Below are positions 1-5,891 of a stretch of 15,384 bases of DNA, piece by piece. The stretch is taken from the NCBI GenBank assembly GCA_964448405.1, contig CAYUVW010000029.1, positions 1 to 15,384 of the forward strand, given 5' to 3'. Source of the stretch: DAORHV01 sp964448405. Lineage in GTDB: Bacteria; Patescibacteriota; Gracilibacteria; Peribacterales; Peribacteraceae. Under the pieces are notes generated by a model that was given only the letters and a program-made list of their open reading frames with translations, was not told where the DNA came from and did no database searches. A program made the translations under genes and the position numbers. Numbering within the stretch: the stretch's first letter is position 1; each line of letters begins with the position of its first letter.

Positions 1-383
1 ACTCCGGCCACTTCGACAACGAAATCGACATGGCCACGCTGGAGAAGAAAGCCAGCCGCAAGCGCCGTGTCCGCCACTACCTGGACGAGTACCTCATGAA
101 GAACGGCCGCGTGATCTACGTGGCCGGCGAGGGCCGCCTGGTGAACCTGGCATCGGCCGAAGGCCACCCCAGCGAAGTCATGAGCCTTTCGTTCTGCGGC
201 CAGGCATTGGCTTGCGAGTACTTGGTGAAGAACAAGGGCAAGATGAAGAACGAGGTCATCACCCTGCCGCCCGAAATCGACGATTTCATCTCCGGGCTCC
301 AGTTGGACGCCATGGGCATGAGTATCGACACACTCACGCCGGAACAGGTGAAGTACTTGGGCAGCTGGCAAGAAGGCACCTGA
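1..383 (+). CDS. ahcY: adenosylhomocysteinase, C-terminal part (5' end outside window)
   Basis: This is the last ~127 residues of S-adenosylhomocysteine hydrolase, the cytosolic NAD-dependent enzyme that splits S-adenosylhomocysteine into adenosine and homocysteine and so relieves product inhibition of methyltransferases. The reading frame is open from base 3. It begins with the family hallmark SGHFDNEID, followed by a basic linker, then EGRLVNLASAEGHPSEVMS, which matches the conserved GRLVNLxxAxGHPxxVM block, and then the C-terminal helices. The protein stops at YLGSWQEGT. It lacks the KPDHYRY-type tail found in eukaryotic and many bacterial enzymes, so it resembles the short archaeal/Thermotoga-type enzymes; that comparison is from memory. 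The first ATG in the window, at 30, is internal. A strong terminator follows 20 nt after the stop, so the gene ends its transcription unit. Confidence 0.95.
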   Translation, partial: SGHFDNEIDMATLEKKASRKRRVRHYLDEYLMKNGRVIYVAGEGRLVNLASAEGHPSEVMSLSFCGQALACEYLVKNKGKMKNEVITLPPEIDDFISGLQLDAMGMSIDTLTPEQVKYLGSWQEGT

Positions 384-403
384 GCCTCTTTCCTACGACT
401 CCG

Positions 404-445
404 AATCCCTGAACCGCATCGTGCATGCGCTCAGGGATTTTTTTA
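404..445 (+). terminator. intrinsic terminator of ahcY
   Basis: A perfect 9-bp stem (AATCCCTGA at 404-412 pairing with TCAGGGATT at 431-439) encloses an 18-nt loop and runs straight into a T tract to 444. It sits just after the ahcY stop and before the next gene, as expected for a Rho-independent terminator. Confidence 0.9.
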
Positions 446-470
446 ATCGAACTCTTTTCCGAGGGAGAGA

Positions 471-1616
471 GTGCTGGAATTCTTGCTTTTTCACCCAAAG
501 CGGATTTCACTGTGCCCTTCTATGAACTCTCCCGAACCGCCGCAGCTCGACCCGTTCAACATCATCCGCGGCGCGGTGGCTGAGGTTGTGCTGCAAAGTG
601 GGGAATTGCCGGATATCCCGTTTGATTGCAGTCGCCCCGATGCGCATCGGCAGGCGGTGGAGCAGCAGCTACAGGGGGAATTGCGTCCACGCGTGGAACG
701 CTGGATCCGCGAATGCCTACCCGATGAGGCGTTCCGTACATTGCATGCGTTGGTCACACGATATAACGAATTCCTCGTGCGACATGCCGGTGAGCGCATG
801 ACGGATATGGAGTTCTACGCCGGTCGACCTCCTCTGCATCCATTCGATGCCATAGCGCATGGTATGCCGCTTGAACCCGATGTGCAGCGGGCCGCAGCCA
901 TGGGTGATTTCGATCGCGTTGCCGAACTGGGTGGGCCGTCTGCGTCGCTGGACGTCGTGCGCGCCACCTACATCCGGATGTTGACCGATACGCGCATCGG
1001 CTTGTCGCTTATTTGCATGCCGTCTGCGGCGGATTGGGGGTCGCCGAACAATGTTCATTGGCAACATATCGGTCGTACGCAATTGCAACTTCTGCCGTTT
1101 GCATACCGCCACAGCGAAGAATTCGTTGCCAAGCACATGGTGAAAAGTTCGGTGACGGATTTGCCGACGCACTCACTTTCGGAGCCGTTGCCCATACCGA
1201 GAAACGCCGAGAGATTGTTTCTGTCATCGGCCATCGAGCGTGATCGTTTCGTCGCGCATATTGCCGCAATGCGCAGACGCGCCGAGCGCGTGCTGGAAGA
1301 ATATCGCGAACACGTGGCTGCCGACGCCAAACGTACCGGTCTTGGACGGATGATCATGTCGTATGCATGCCCGTTTCCCACCGAGGATTGCCGCACACTG
1401 GCTCGCATGTTGCGCCAGGAACAATGCCTGAAGCAGGCTGAAGCATTGGTACAACGTATTCACGAGGCTTGGCAGCAGTCTTTGCAATTGGAGGGTCAAC
1501 CGACCGCCGAGCACATTAGACAGTCGTATATGGCCGTTTACCCCCAATTACGGGTATTTTCCGATCTTTTGGAGCGTCTAGCAGAGCAAATTTTCGGTGG
1601 ATACGAGGGGAAATAG
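471..1616 (+). CDS. protein of unknown function (381 aa)
   Basis: I do not recognise this protein. It is soluble-looking, with no signal peptide or membrane helix, and seems mostly helical: long amphipathic stretches rich in Arg, Glu, Leu and Ala run near residues 55-105, 260-300 and 315-378. The middle (about 110-210) is richer in Pro and aromatic residues. No catalytic motif stands out. The start is uncertain. GTG at 471 has a GGGAG-like purine run at 463-467, but its first 17 residues look unnatural for a soluble protein. ATG at 522 (364 aa, beginning MNSPEPPQLDP) lacks an SD but lies 10 nt after a weak TTGCTT (483-488) / TTCACT (506-511) promoter-like pair, spacer 17. It is flanked by the ahcY terminator and a possible weak terminator, so it is probably monocistronic. 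The long open frame and the codon choice support a real gene; the function is unknown. Confidence 0.8.
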   Translation: MLEFLLFHPKRISLCPSMNSPEPPQLDPFNIIRGAVAEVVLQSGELPDIPFDCSRPDAHRQAVEQQLQGELRPRVERWIRECLPDEAFRTLHALVTRYNEFLVRHAGERMTDMEFYAGRPPLHPFDAIAHGMPLEPDVQRAAAMGDFDRVAELGGPSASLDVVRATYIRMLTDTRIGLSLICMPSAADWGSPNNVHWQHIGRTQLQLLPFAYRHSEEFVAKHMVKSSVTDLPTHSLSEPLPIPRNAERLFLSSAIERDRFVAHIAAMRRRAERVLEEYREHVAADAKRTGLGRMIMSYACPFPTEDCRTLARMLRQEQCLKQAEALVQRIHEAWQQSLQLEGQPTAEHIRQSYMAVYPQLRVFSDLLERLAEQIFGGYEGK

Positions 1617-1649
1617 CGGTGGAACCCGATTCGGCCGCATGTCTTTTTT
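1616..1649 (+). terminator. weak candidate terminator after the 381-aa gene
   Basis: GCGG at 1616-1619 can pair with CCGC at 1635-1638, with a small inner CCG/CGG pairing, and a run of six T at 1644-1649 follows after a 5-nt gap. The stem is short and the gap is not ideal, so termination here is only possible. Confidence 0.3.
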
Positions 1650-1691
1650 AGGCTTGCACATGTCAACGAGTTAAAACAAACCAGTTTTTTC

Positions 1692-1719
1692 TTGAGCACT
1701 GCTTGACAATCCTTAGACT
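1692..1719 (+). promoter_or_regulatory. candidate promoter for the 200-aa gene
   Basis: TTGAGC (1692-1697) and TAGACT (1714-1719) are 16 nt apart; the second differs by one base from the TATACT box seen before several other genes here. A perfect TTGACA lies at 1703-1708, but nothing resembling a -10 box is 16-18 nt after it. Transcription would begin near 1726, leaving a leader of about 200 nt before the ATG at 1924. Confidence 0.35.
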
Positions 1720-1725
1720 GCGCGC

Positions 1726-1923
1726 GGCTGATTTTTCAGCGTTTGCAAGGTTCCTTCACATCACCATTTCCACGACGAAAAACGCGCTCTTGCAGCGCAT
1801 TGTTGCCGCACCTGGAAGGTGCGGCTGATCGGAGATTACCCTGAGGGGTGCTTCGGTTGCGGGGGTGTTCCCCGCACAATCATGCCGCAAGGCGCCAGTA
1901 GACCCCCATCAGAGGAGTTCCCG
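1726..1923 (+). promoter_or_regulatory. structured 5' leader of unknown class
   Basis: I see no gene in this stretch, but it can form a series of hairpins: GCTGA/TCAGC (1727-1740, TTTT loop); GCGCT/AGCGC (1784-1798); a perfect 9-bp GCCGCACCT/AGGTGCGGC with a 3-nt loop (1805-1825); ACCC/GGGT (1838-1849); and a 7-bp TGCGGGG/CCCCGCA (1858-1876). It ends in a strong SD. I do not recognise a known riboswitch consensus. It could be an attenuator, a protein-binding leader, or part of a separate small RNA. Confidence 0.45.
1911..1917 (+). promoter_or_regulatory. strong ribosome binding site fixing the start of the 200-aa gene
   Basis: AGAGGAG at 1911-1917 lies 6 nt before ATG 1924. It decides the start against an upstream in-frame GTG at 1819, which falls within the 9-bp hairpin. 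SDs of this quality are rare among the other genes in the window. Confidence 0.85.
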
Positions 1924-2526
1924 ATGAAGACCGCCACATCCCCCGTTTCCGTCACCGCCGAAGACAACGGCACGTCCGTCACCGCCACGCTGGCCGACCT
2001 CCGCCGCCGCAGCTCCGTCCTCGCCGACGCCATCCAGAAGGCCGCCGACTTGTACTGGCAGCTCGTGGATGAACAGGCCGAGATCGACTCCGAGGCGCAG
2101 CAGATCGAGGATCACGTCACCTACCTCGAGTCCCTCGTCAAGTACCGCGACATGAGCCACCGCTCGCGCCGCAAGCACAAGAAGTTCCAGCGTCGCGCGG
2201 TGTGTCAGCACCGCAGCAACGGCCTCGCCTCGATGTCCGACAGCACCCACGTCACGCTCGTGCTGAAGGGCAAGCGCAAGGCGAAGCGCGACCGTGAGTG
2301 CGACAAGACCACGACCCGAATCCGCAAGGCGCAGCTCCGCAAGCAGGCCGAACGCGGTCTCAATCCCGCCGAAATCCTGTCCATCCCGGAGTGCCGTCGC
2401 GAGCGCGAAGCCTACTACGCGGAAGTGGCCGAGTCCCGTCGCATCGCCATCATCGCTGCCTGTACGTCCCCCGACGCTGTCAACCAGAACCTGAACGGCG
2501 AGTGCCACGACCACTACACCGTGTGA
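1924..2526 (+). CDS. small basic coiled-coil protein of unknown function (200 aa)
   Basis: I do not recognise this protein. Residues 1-22 are Thr/Ser/Val rich and probably flexible. Residues 24-72 form a likely amphipathic coiled coil (LADLRRRSSVL to IEDHVTYLESL). Residues 79-145 are strongly basic, rich in Arg, Lys and His (SRRKHKKFQRR, KGKRKAKR), which suggests nucleic-acid or ribosome binding. A second helical part (150-185) follows. Five Cys (94, 126, 157, 180, 194) are spread out and do not form an obvious zinc knuckle. There is no membrane segment. Lys is encoded by AAG and Arg/Ala by C-ending codons, as in highly expressed genes. The start is ATG 1924 with AGAGGAG 6 nt upstream. A structured leader precedes it and a structured spacer leads to a 48-aa gene. 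The role is inferred only as far as likely RNA/DNA contact. Confidence 0.75.
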   Translation: MKTATSPVSVTAEDNGTSVTATLADLRRRSSVLADAIQKAADLYWQLVDEQAEIDSEAQQIEDHVTYLESLVKYRDMSHRSRRKHKKFQRRAVCQHRSNGLASMSDSTHVTLVLKGKRKAKRDRECDKTTTRIRKAQLRKQAERGLNPAEILSIPECRREREAYYAEVAESRRIAIIAACTSPDAVNQNLNGECHDHYTV

Positions 2527-2763
2527 AGACATGGTGAAGAGGTCGCGCGCGAACCAAGTGATTGCGTTGCTTTCATCCCTCGAACATCACCCCTTTGATG
2601 GACCTCCGCCCTCTTCGACTGTGCTTCGGCATAGTTGGGGAGGGTGGGCTCCATGTCCCGCGAGATCGCGTTCTTCGTCGTTACGACCATTTCCATCACC
2701 GCGAATATGCATGCGCTCTGAGCCGGGTAATCCGCCCGGTCAAGCGCTTGTCAGGAGCACCCG
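2527..2763 (+). ncRNA. structured RNA segment between two small genes, class unknown
   Basis: No convincing protein is encoded here. The segment holds a very long hairpin (2598-2654): 20 uninterrupted base pairs between 2605-2624 and 2629-2648, six of them G-U, closed by a C(UUCG)G tetraloop, then a CC/C internal loop and 5 more pairs (ATGGA/TCCAT). The G-U pairs form only in + strand RNA. Smaller hairpins follow: CGCG/CGCG (2659-2670), GTCG/CGAC (2677-2687), and a bulged helix at 2713-2747 (GCGCT/AGCGC outer, GCCGGG/CCCGGT inner). The last ends 5 nt before the SD of the 48-aa gene. It may be a leader controlling that gene or an independent small RNA. I do not recognise tmRNA, RNase P, SRP or 6S signatures. 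Confidence 0.5.
2753..2757 (+). promoter_or_regulatory. ribosome binding site of the 48-aa gene
   Basis: AGGAG at 2753-2757 lies 6 nt before ATG 2764, the same spacing as for the 200-aa gene, and both sites share a CCCG just before the ATG. It supports a very short ORF that would otherwise be ignored. Confidence 0.7.
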
Positions 2764-2910
2764 ATGACTCGACGACCGCACTGGCTGCTCGGCGTGACGG
2801 CTAAGCTGAAGCCGCTCGTCAAGCAGCAGCCCAAGGTGAAGGGCCACTACGGCCCGCCGCCGGACAACCGGCCGAACATCTTTAAAACGGCGCGTAACAA
2901 GCGCCGTTGA
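2764..2910 (+). CDS. small basic protein of unknown function (48 aa)
   Basis: This 48-residue ORF begins MTRRPHWLLGV and ends in a very basic tail (FKTARNKRR). It contains a Gly/Pro-rich turn (HYGPPPDNRP) and no membrane segment. Support is its good SD 6 nt upstream, AAG and C/G-ending codon use like the 200-aa gene, and a perfect 8-bp hairpin (2886-2908) covering its last codons and stop. It has about 14 Arg+Lys, so it could contact RNA or the ribosome, but I do not recognise a family. It lies 237 nt after the 200-aa gene on the same strand, with a structured RNA between them, and is probably on the same transcript. As a short ORF it remains a prediction. Confidence 0.55.
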   Translation: MTRRPHWLLGVTAKLKPLVKQQPKVKGHYGPPPDNRPNIFKTARNKRR

Positions 2911-2956
2911 CCCCTCCTGATTTCGCCGGCTCCGGGACTTCGTTCCCGGGGCTGGC
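2886..2956 (+). terminator. pair of hairpins ending the small-protein locus
   Basis: Two stable stems are adjacent. AACGGCGC/GCGCCGTT (2886-2893 with 2901-2908, 8 bp, 7-nt loop) includes the first bases of the stop codon. A 13-bp stem (2925-2937 with 2944-2956) contains two G-U pairs that form only in + strand RNA, and a 6-nt loop containing UUCG. Neither has a following T tract, so they may protect or process the 3' end rather than be a classic terminator. Confidence 0.4.
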
Positions 2957-3017
2957 ACACCTTAGATCGCATGCGTGTTCGTTGCCTGTATCTAGAAGAG
3001 ACCCTTTTGTGGCATCC

Positions 3018-3042
3018 GTAAAAAGGCGCGAAGATGAGCCTT
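3018..3042 (-). terminator. possible terminator downstream of tRNA-Ser
   Basis: On the minus strand AAGGC (3042-3038) can pair with GCCTT (3027-3023), followed by a short T run to 3020. The stem is only 5 bp with a 10-nt loop. A 12-nt palindrome ACTTCGCGAAGT at 3066-3077, directly after the tRNA 3' end, may also form a small hairpin. The rest of 2957-3080 shows nothing else. Confidence 0.3.
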
Positions 3043-3080
3043 ATTTGCGGAAGGCGGAGCCACGCACTTCGCGAAGTTCG

Positions 3081-3170
3081 TGGCGGAGAGAGAGGGATTC
3101 GAACCCTCGATTCCCGTAAGGGAATACACGATTTCGAGTCGTGCGCTTTCGACCACTCAGCCATCTCTCC
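3081..3170 (-). tRNA. tRNA-Ser(CGA)
   Basis: A complete 90-nt class II tRNA reads on the minus strand. The 7-bp acceptor stem GGAGAGA/TCTCTCC is followed by discriminator G and an encoded CCA (3083-3081). The D arm contains GCTGAGTGGTCGAAAGC. The anticodon stem CACGA/TCGTG holds loop CTCGAAA with anticodon CGA (3136-3134), decoding UCG. A long variable arm pairs ATTCCC with GGGAAT, as expected for serine. The T arm is GAGGG-TTCGAAT-CCCTC. It lies 51 nt downstream of prfB on the same strand; TAGGAC and TATCCT spaced 17 nt in that gap could be its own promoter. Confidence 0.97.
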
Positions 3171-3221
3171 GTGGTGCGGCAGAGGATAGCAATATTCGGC
3201 TTTTCGTCCTAGTGCTCCCGT

Positions 3222-4311
3222 TTATTCCCTTCCGATGCGTTTCAGCTCGGCTTCCACGAACGGGTCCAAATCTCCATCGAGTACACCTTCTGTGTCGCTG
3301 GTTTCCACGTTGGTACGCAGGTCCTTTACCATCTGGTAGGGGTGCAAAACATAGCTGCGGATCTGACTGCCGAAGTCGGCACTCACGTGCGAGCCCTTCA
3401 GACGCTTGCGCTCAGCTTGCTCTTCGTCGTGCTGACGCTGGATCAACTTTGCCTTCAGCATCTGCATGGCTCGCTCGCGGTTCTGCAGCTGACTGCGTTC
3501 ATTTTGACATGCGACGACAATGCCGGTCGGCAAGTGCGTCATGCGCACGGCGCTGTCGGTTTTGTTCACGTGCTGGCCGCCTGCGCCGCCCGAACGATAC
3601 GTGTCGATGCGCAGGTCCTCGGTTTTAATTTCAATGTCGTGCTGGTACTCGCTCATGTCCGGCAGTACCTCGACCAGCGCAAATGACGTCTGGCGGATTC
3701 CCTTGGCACCGAACGGCGAAATGCGCACCAGACGGTGCGTGCCACGCTCGCATTTTAGGTGGCCGTACGGTGCGTCACCGGAGACGTGAATGGTTGTGGA
3801 TTTCAGTCCGGCTTCCGATCCTGGCGTGAGTTCCACAATCTCGGTTTTCCATTCGCGGCGCTCTGCGTAGCGCAAATACATGCGTTGCAGCATGGCGGCC
3901 CAGTCTTGGGCATCGGTGCCGCCGGCTCCGCCGGAGATGGTGATGTACGCACTGCCCAGGTCGTATTTTCCACCCAAGTACAATCCGCGCTCAGCGGCTG
4001 CCCAGGCGTGGAACAAGCGGTGATACTCCTTTTCGAGCATTGGCACGTCGGATGCGTGCGACACTTTTGCCACATCCAACAAGTCCTCTGTTTCCTGCTG
4101 CAACTTCGTAATCGGCTCCCACTGCTTTTTCAGTGCCTTCAGTTTGCCAAACAATCCCTGCGCGCGACGATGATCGTTCCAGATGTCGGCAGCCGTGGTT
4201 TCGGTTTCAAGCTCTGCAATTTGCTGAGGCACTCCGCGCGCTTCAAAGAGAGTCCTTTCCGAGGCGCAAGGCAGAGAGCAACTCTTCGAGGTTGTGGAGC
4301 AGCTCGTCCAA
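3222..4311 (-). CDS. prfB: peptide chain release factor 2, requires programmed +1 frameshift
   Basis: RF2 recognises UGA and UAA stops on the ribosome and triggers peptide release. The main frame alone gives 336 aa from GTG 4232 and lacks the normal N terminus. Just upstream, another frame encodes the missing segment (DELLHNLEELLSALRLGKDSL) and stops at TGA 4245-4243 after CTT. Slipping +1 at CTT-TGA continues as SLEARGVPQQIAELE, which matches the N-terminal RF2 consensus. With a TTG start at 4311 this gives 22+340 = 362 aa, the usual RF2 length. In this numbering the stop-codon-reading SPF tripeptide is at 198-200 and the catalytic GGQ at 244-246, close to the E. coli positions. The true start is uncertain: TTG 4311 has no SD, and ATT 4338 is an alternative. 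Model: complement of join(3222..4244, 4246..4311). It lies divergent from the pilus-like genes and upstream of tRNA-Ser. Confidence 0.93.
4243..4257 (-). promoter_or_regulatory. prfB: prfB programmed +1 frameshift site
   Basis: On the minus strand an SD-like AAGGA (4257-4253) is followed after 4 nt by CTT TGA (4248-4243). This is the arrangement known from E. coli prfB, where an internal SD pushes the ribosome forward from CUU at a UGA when RF2 is scarce, giving autoregulation. Frame 0 ends at this TGA, and the +1 frame carries all RF2 domains. Confidence 0.93.
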
Positions 4312-4350
4312 TCGGAAAGGGGGTACGGATGCGCAAATCGCAGTATCTAC

Positions 4351-4356
4351 AGTATA
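4351..4356 (-). promoter_or_regulatory. -10 box for prfB
   Basis: TATACT reads on the minus strand at 4356-4351, 39 nt before the TTG candidate start. No good -35 is present (TAGCAG at the right distance). The same hexamer precedes three other genes in the window. Confidence 0.45.
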
Positions 4357-4377
4357 GCGGAAAACTCCGATTTCTGC

Positions 4378-4383
4378 TACAAT
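4378..4383 (+). promoter_or_regulatory. -10 box for the PilN/PilO-like pair
   Basis: TACAAT at 4378-4383 lies 14 nt before ATG 4398, so the leader would be about 7 nt and has no SD. A clear -35 is absent. It sits back-to-back with the prfB -10 box in an 86-nt divergent gap. Confidence 0.45.
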
Positions 4384-4397
4384 AGTGAGAAAACCCC

Positions 4398-4994
4398 ATG
4401 TCCAACAAACCCACCTCCGCCGTGTTCGCAGCAATCGATCGCATGGCCGTGCCCGTGTTCGTTTTCGGACTGGTATTCAGCGGTGCCATGCTTGCGCTGT
4501 TGTATCTTGCCTCGCCGGATCGTTTCCCGGTGCGCATTGGCGACAAAGTCATTCAACTGAAAGATCTTTCCGATGAAGAGAAGTCGCTGAAGGTGCGCGA
4601 GGAAGCATTGCTTGCTGTTCGGAAAGAGCTGGATGAAGAAGTGCCGACGCCGGTGCTGCGGCAGATCCAAGATTTGCGTGCGCAAAATGCCGACATCGGA
4701 CACGGCTTAATGGCCGTTGAAGAGGTGCGAAAGAGTTTTGCGCTGGCAGGCGACAGCCCCATTTCGCTGCATCGCGTTTGGTACAGCCGCGCGGAAGGCC
4801 GCTTGGCCGTGGCCGGTGAAGTGCGCGACCCAGCCGGTCGTTCCATGCACATTCTGGCGTCGTTTGTGGACAACCTGCGTTCCTCCAAGGCATTCGAAAA
4901 AGTATCCGAACCGGAATACGCGCAGTCCGAAACTTCGGACGGAGTCGTGACGTCGCCGTTTGCCATTTCTCTTTCGCTCGCCCATGGCGATTAA
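4398..4994 (+). CDS. PilN-like type IV pilus assembly membrane protein
   Basis: This is a 198-aa bitopic membrane protein. A short cytoplasmic N terminus is followed by one hydrophobic helix (about 16-38). A charged coiled coil (58-110, EEKSLKVREEALLAVRKELDEE) leads to a C-terminal domain with the PilN/GspL-type pattern: RLAVAGEVRDPAGRSMHILASF, then SSKAFEKVSEPEY, then a final strand (SPFAISLSL). In type IV pilus systems PilN binds PilM and pairs with PilO to form the inner-membrane alignment complex. The next gene overlaps by 11 nt and looks PilO-like, which supports the assignment. PilM, the ATPases and the secretin are not in the window. Start: ATG 4398 just after a TACAAT box, no SD. The family call rests on architecture and pattern, so it is moderate. 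Confidence 0.6.
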   Translation: MSNKPTSAVFAAIDRMAVPVFVFGLVFSGAMLALLYLASPDRFPVRIGDKVIQLKDLSDEEKSLKVREEALLAVRKELDEEVPTPVLRQIQDLRAQNADIGHGLMAVEEVRKSFALAGDSPISLHRVWYSRAEGRLAVAGEVRDPAGRSMHILASFVDNLRSSKAFEKVSEPEYAQSETSDGVVTSPFAISLSLAHGD

Positions 4995-5832
4995 TGCATT
5001 CCTTTCCGGCCGCGTCGTGAAAACAACTGTTTTCGCAGTCGGCATTGTCGGTGTATTCGCCGGGTGCTCCATGCTCTTGCAGCACATCGATGCATTCGGC
5101 CCCAAGCGTGATTTGGCCGTATTGATCGGCAGTGCATTGCCGGAATTGCGCTCTCGCGTTGCGCTCTTAAATGCCAACGTGGAGGCCGAACGATTGTTCG
5201 GCATGGAGAAATTCGCCGCTCGCGAGGAACAGGCGTCTGTCTATATTTTACCCGAAGCACCGGAGGGAGCTCGTGCAGTCACCGTGCTCCAAGAAGTTGC
5301 CGCCGCGCTTTCCGCCGACGGTTCGCCGGTGAACATCGATGGCATTTCGTTCGCCGCGGATGCGGTCACCGTGGATCAGCATCGCGAACTGAGCGGCATG
5401 GCAAAGGTGAGCGCATCGTTGCCCGATATGGCTCGTGTGCTCTCCGTACTGCAGTTCAGCGGGAATTTGTCCGTACGCGACGCGCTTTCCCCCGAACAGA
5501 GCCGCGCGTTCCTGAAGCTGGTGGAAGCGCAGAGCCCGCTTTCTTTGCCGAGTGCCGAAGAATTTCTGTTCTCGGATCTCGTTGCTTATGCAGCCGACCC
5601 AGACGGCGCTGAGCAACGCCTGACGCGCGATATGCAGCCGACACAGGCAACCGATGTGCGTACGTTACTGCTCTCTGCCGGTTTGGCGGATGTTCGCGCA
5701 GCACTGTCGGCCGTGGCTCCGCGATTGAAGCAGCAGCGTCTGTGGCCCATGCCCCTTCTTCGCGTTGATTCACTCGAACGCACCGGAGACGGACAATGGT
5801 TGCTCGGTATCGTGGTCTTCGGCCGCGCGTAG
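4984..5832 (+). CDS. PilO-like membrane protein (282 aa)
   Basis: One membrane helix (about 12-33, VVKTTVFAVGIVGVFAGC) follows a short N terminus. A periplasmic-side helical region (45-80) comes next, and then an alpha/beta domain (about 95-165: VLQEVAAALSADGSPVNIDGISF, VTVDQHRELSGMAKVSASLPDMARVLSVLQFSGNL) resembling the ferredoxin-like fold of PilO. The segment after about residue 170 is extra compared with usual PilO proteins (around 200 aa) and is helical. I chose ATG 4984, overlapping the previous stop by 11 nt; an in-frame ATG at 4960 would lie deeper in that gene. There is no SD, so coupling to the upstream gene is likely. It is probably the partner of the PilN-like protein; sequence evidence alone would only say single-pass membrane protein. 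Confidence 0.55.
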   Translation: MAINAFLSGRVVKTTVFAVGIVGVFAGCSMLLQHIDAFGPKRDLAVLIGSALPELRSRVALLNANVEAERLFGMEKFAAREEQASVYILPEAPEGARAVTVLQEVAAALSADGSPVNIDGISFAADAVTVDQHRELSGMAKVSASLPDMARVLSVLQFSGNLSVRDALSPEQSRAFLKLVEAQSPLSLPSAEEFLFSDLVAYAADPDGAEQRLTRDMQPTQATDVRTLLLSAGLADVRAALSAVAPRLKQQRLWPMPLLRVDSLERTGDGQWLLGIVVFGRA

Positions 5833-5878
5833 GTACTTCTGAAACCACCGCCTGCTTCGCCAATCGACCGTGTGACGC

Positions 5879-5884
5879 TAGTCT
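5879..5884 (+). promoter_or_regulatory. possible -10 box for the glycan block
   Basis: TAGTCT at 5879-5884 stands 7 nt before ATG 5892, the distance expected for a leaderless transcript. TTCGCC at 5856-5861 is a poor -35 with a 17-nt spacer. Weak alone; listed because the spacing repeats elsewhere in the window. Confidence 0.3.
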
Positions 5885-5891
5885 GTTCGAC

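Noticed and set aside
1819..1923. In-frame GTG start at 1819 extending the 200-aa protein to 235 aa
   Set aside because: The extension runs through the stable hairpins and reads as noncoding; ATG 1924 has an ideal SD.
1909..2532. 207-aa minus-strand ORF opposite the 200-aa gene
   Set aside because: Shadow created by C-rich third positions of the + gene; repetitive Val/Gly/Ala/Asp composition and no start signal.
2531..2767. 78-aa + ORF whose stop overlaps the 48-aa start (ATGA)
   Set aside because: No SD, low-complexity Ser/Pro/Arg composition, and it runs through the 25-bp hairpin with G-U pairs. RNA structure explains the stretch better.
2598..2956. Integron attC site or transposon terminal repeats
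   Set aside because: No GTTRRRY/RYYYAAC core pair, no transposase or integrase gene, and no target duplication seen.
2847..3164. 105-aa minus-strand ORF beginning MAEWSKAHDSKSC, and + strand ORFs at 2907-3119 and 3080-3628
   Set aside because: These are translations through tRNA-Ser (a well-known false protein) and the prfB antisense strand; the tRNA fold explains the sequence.
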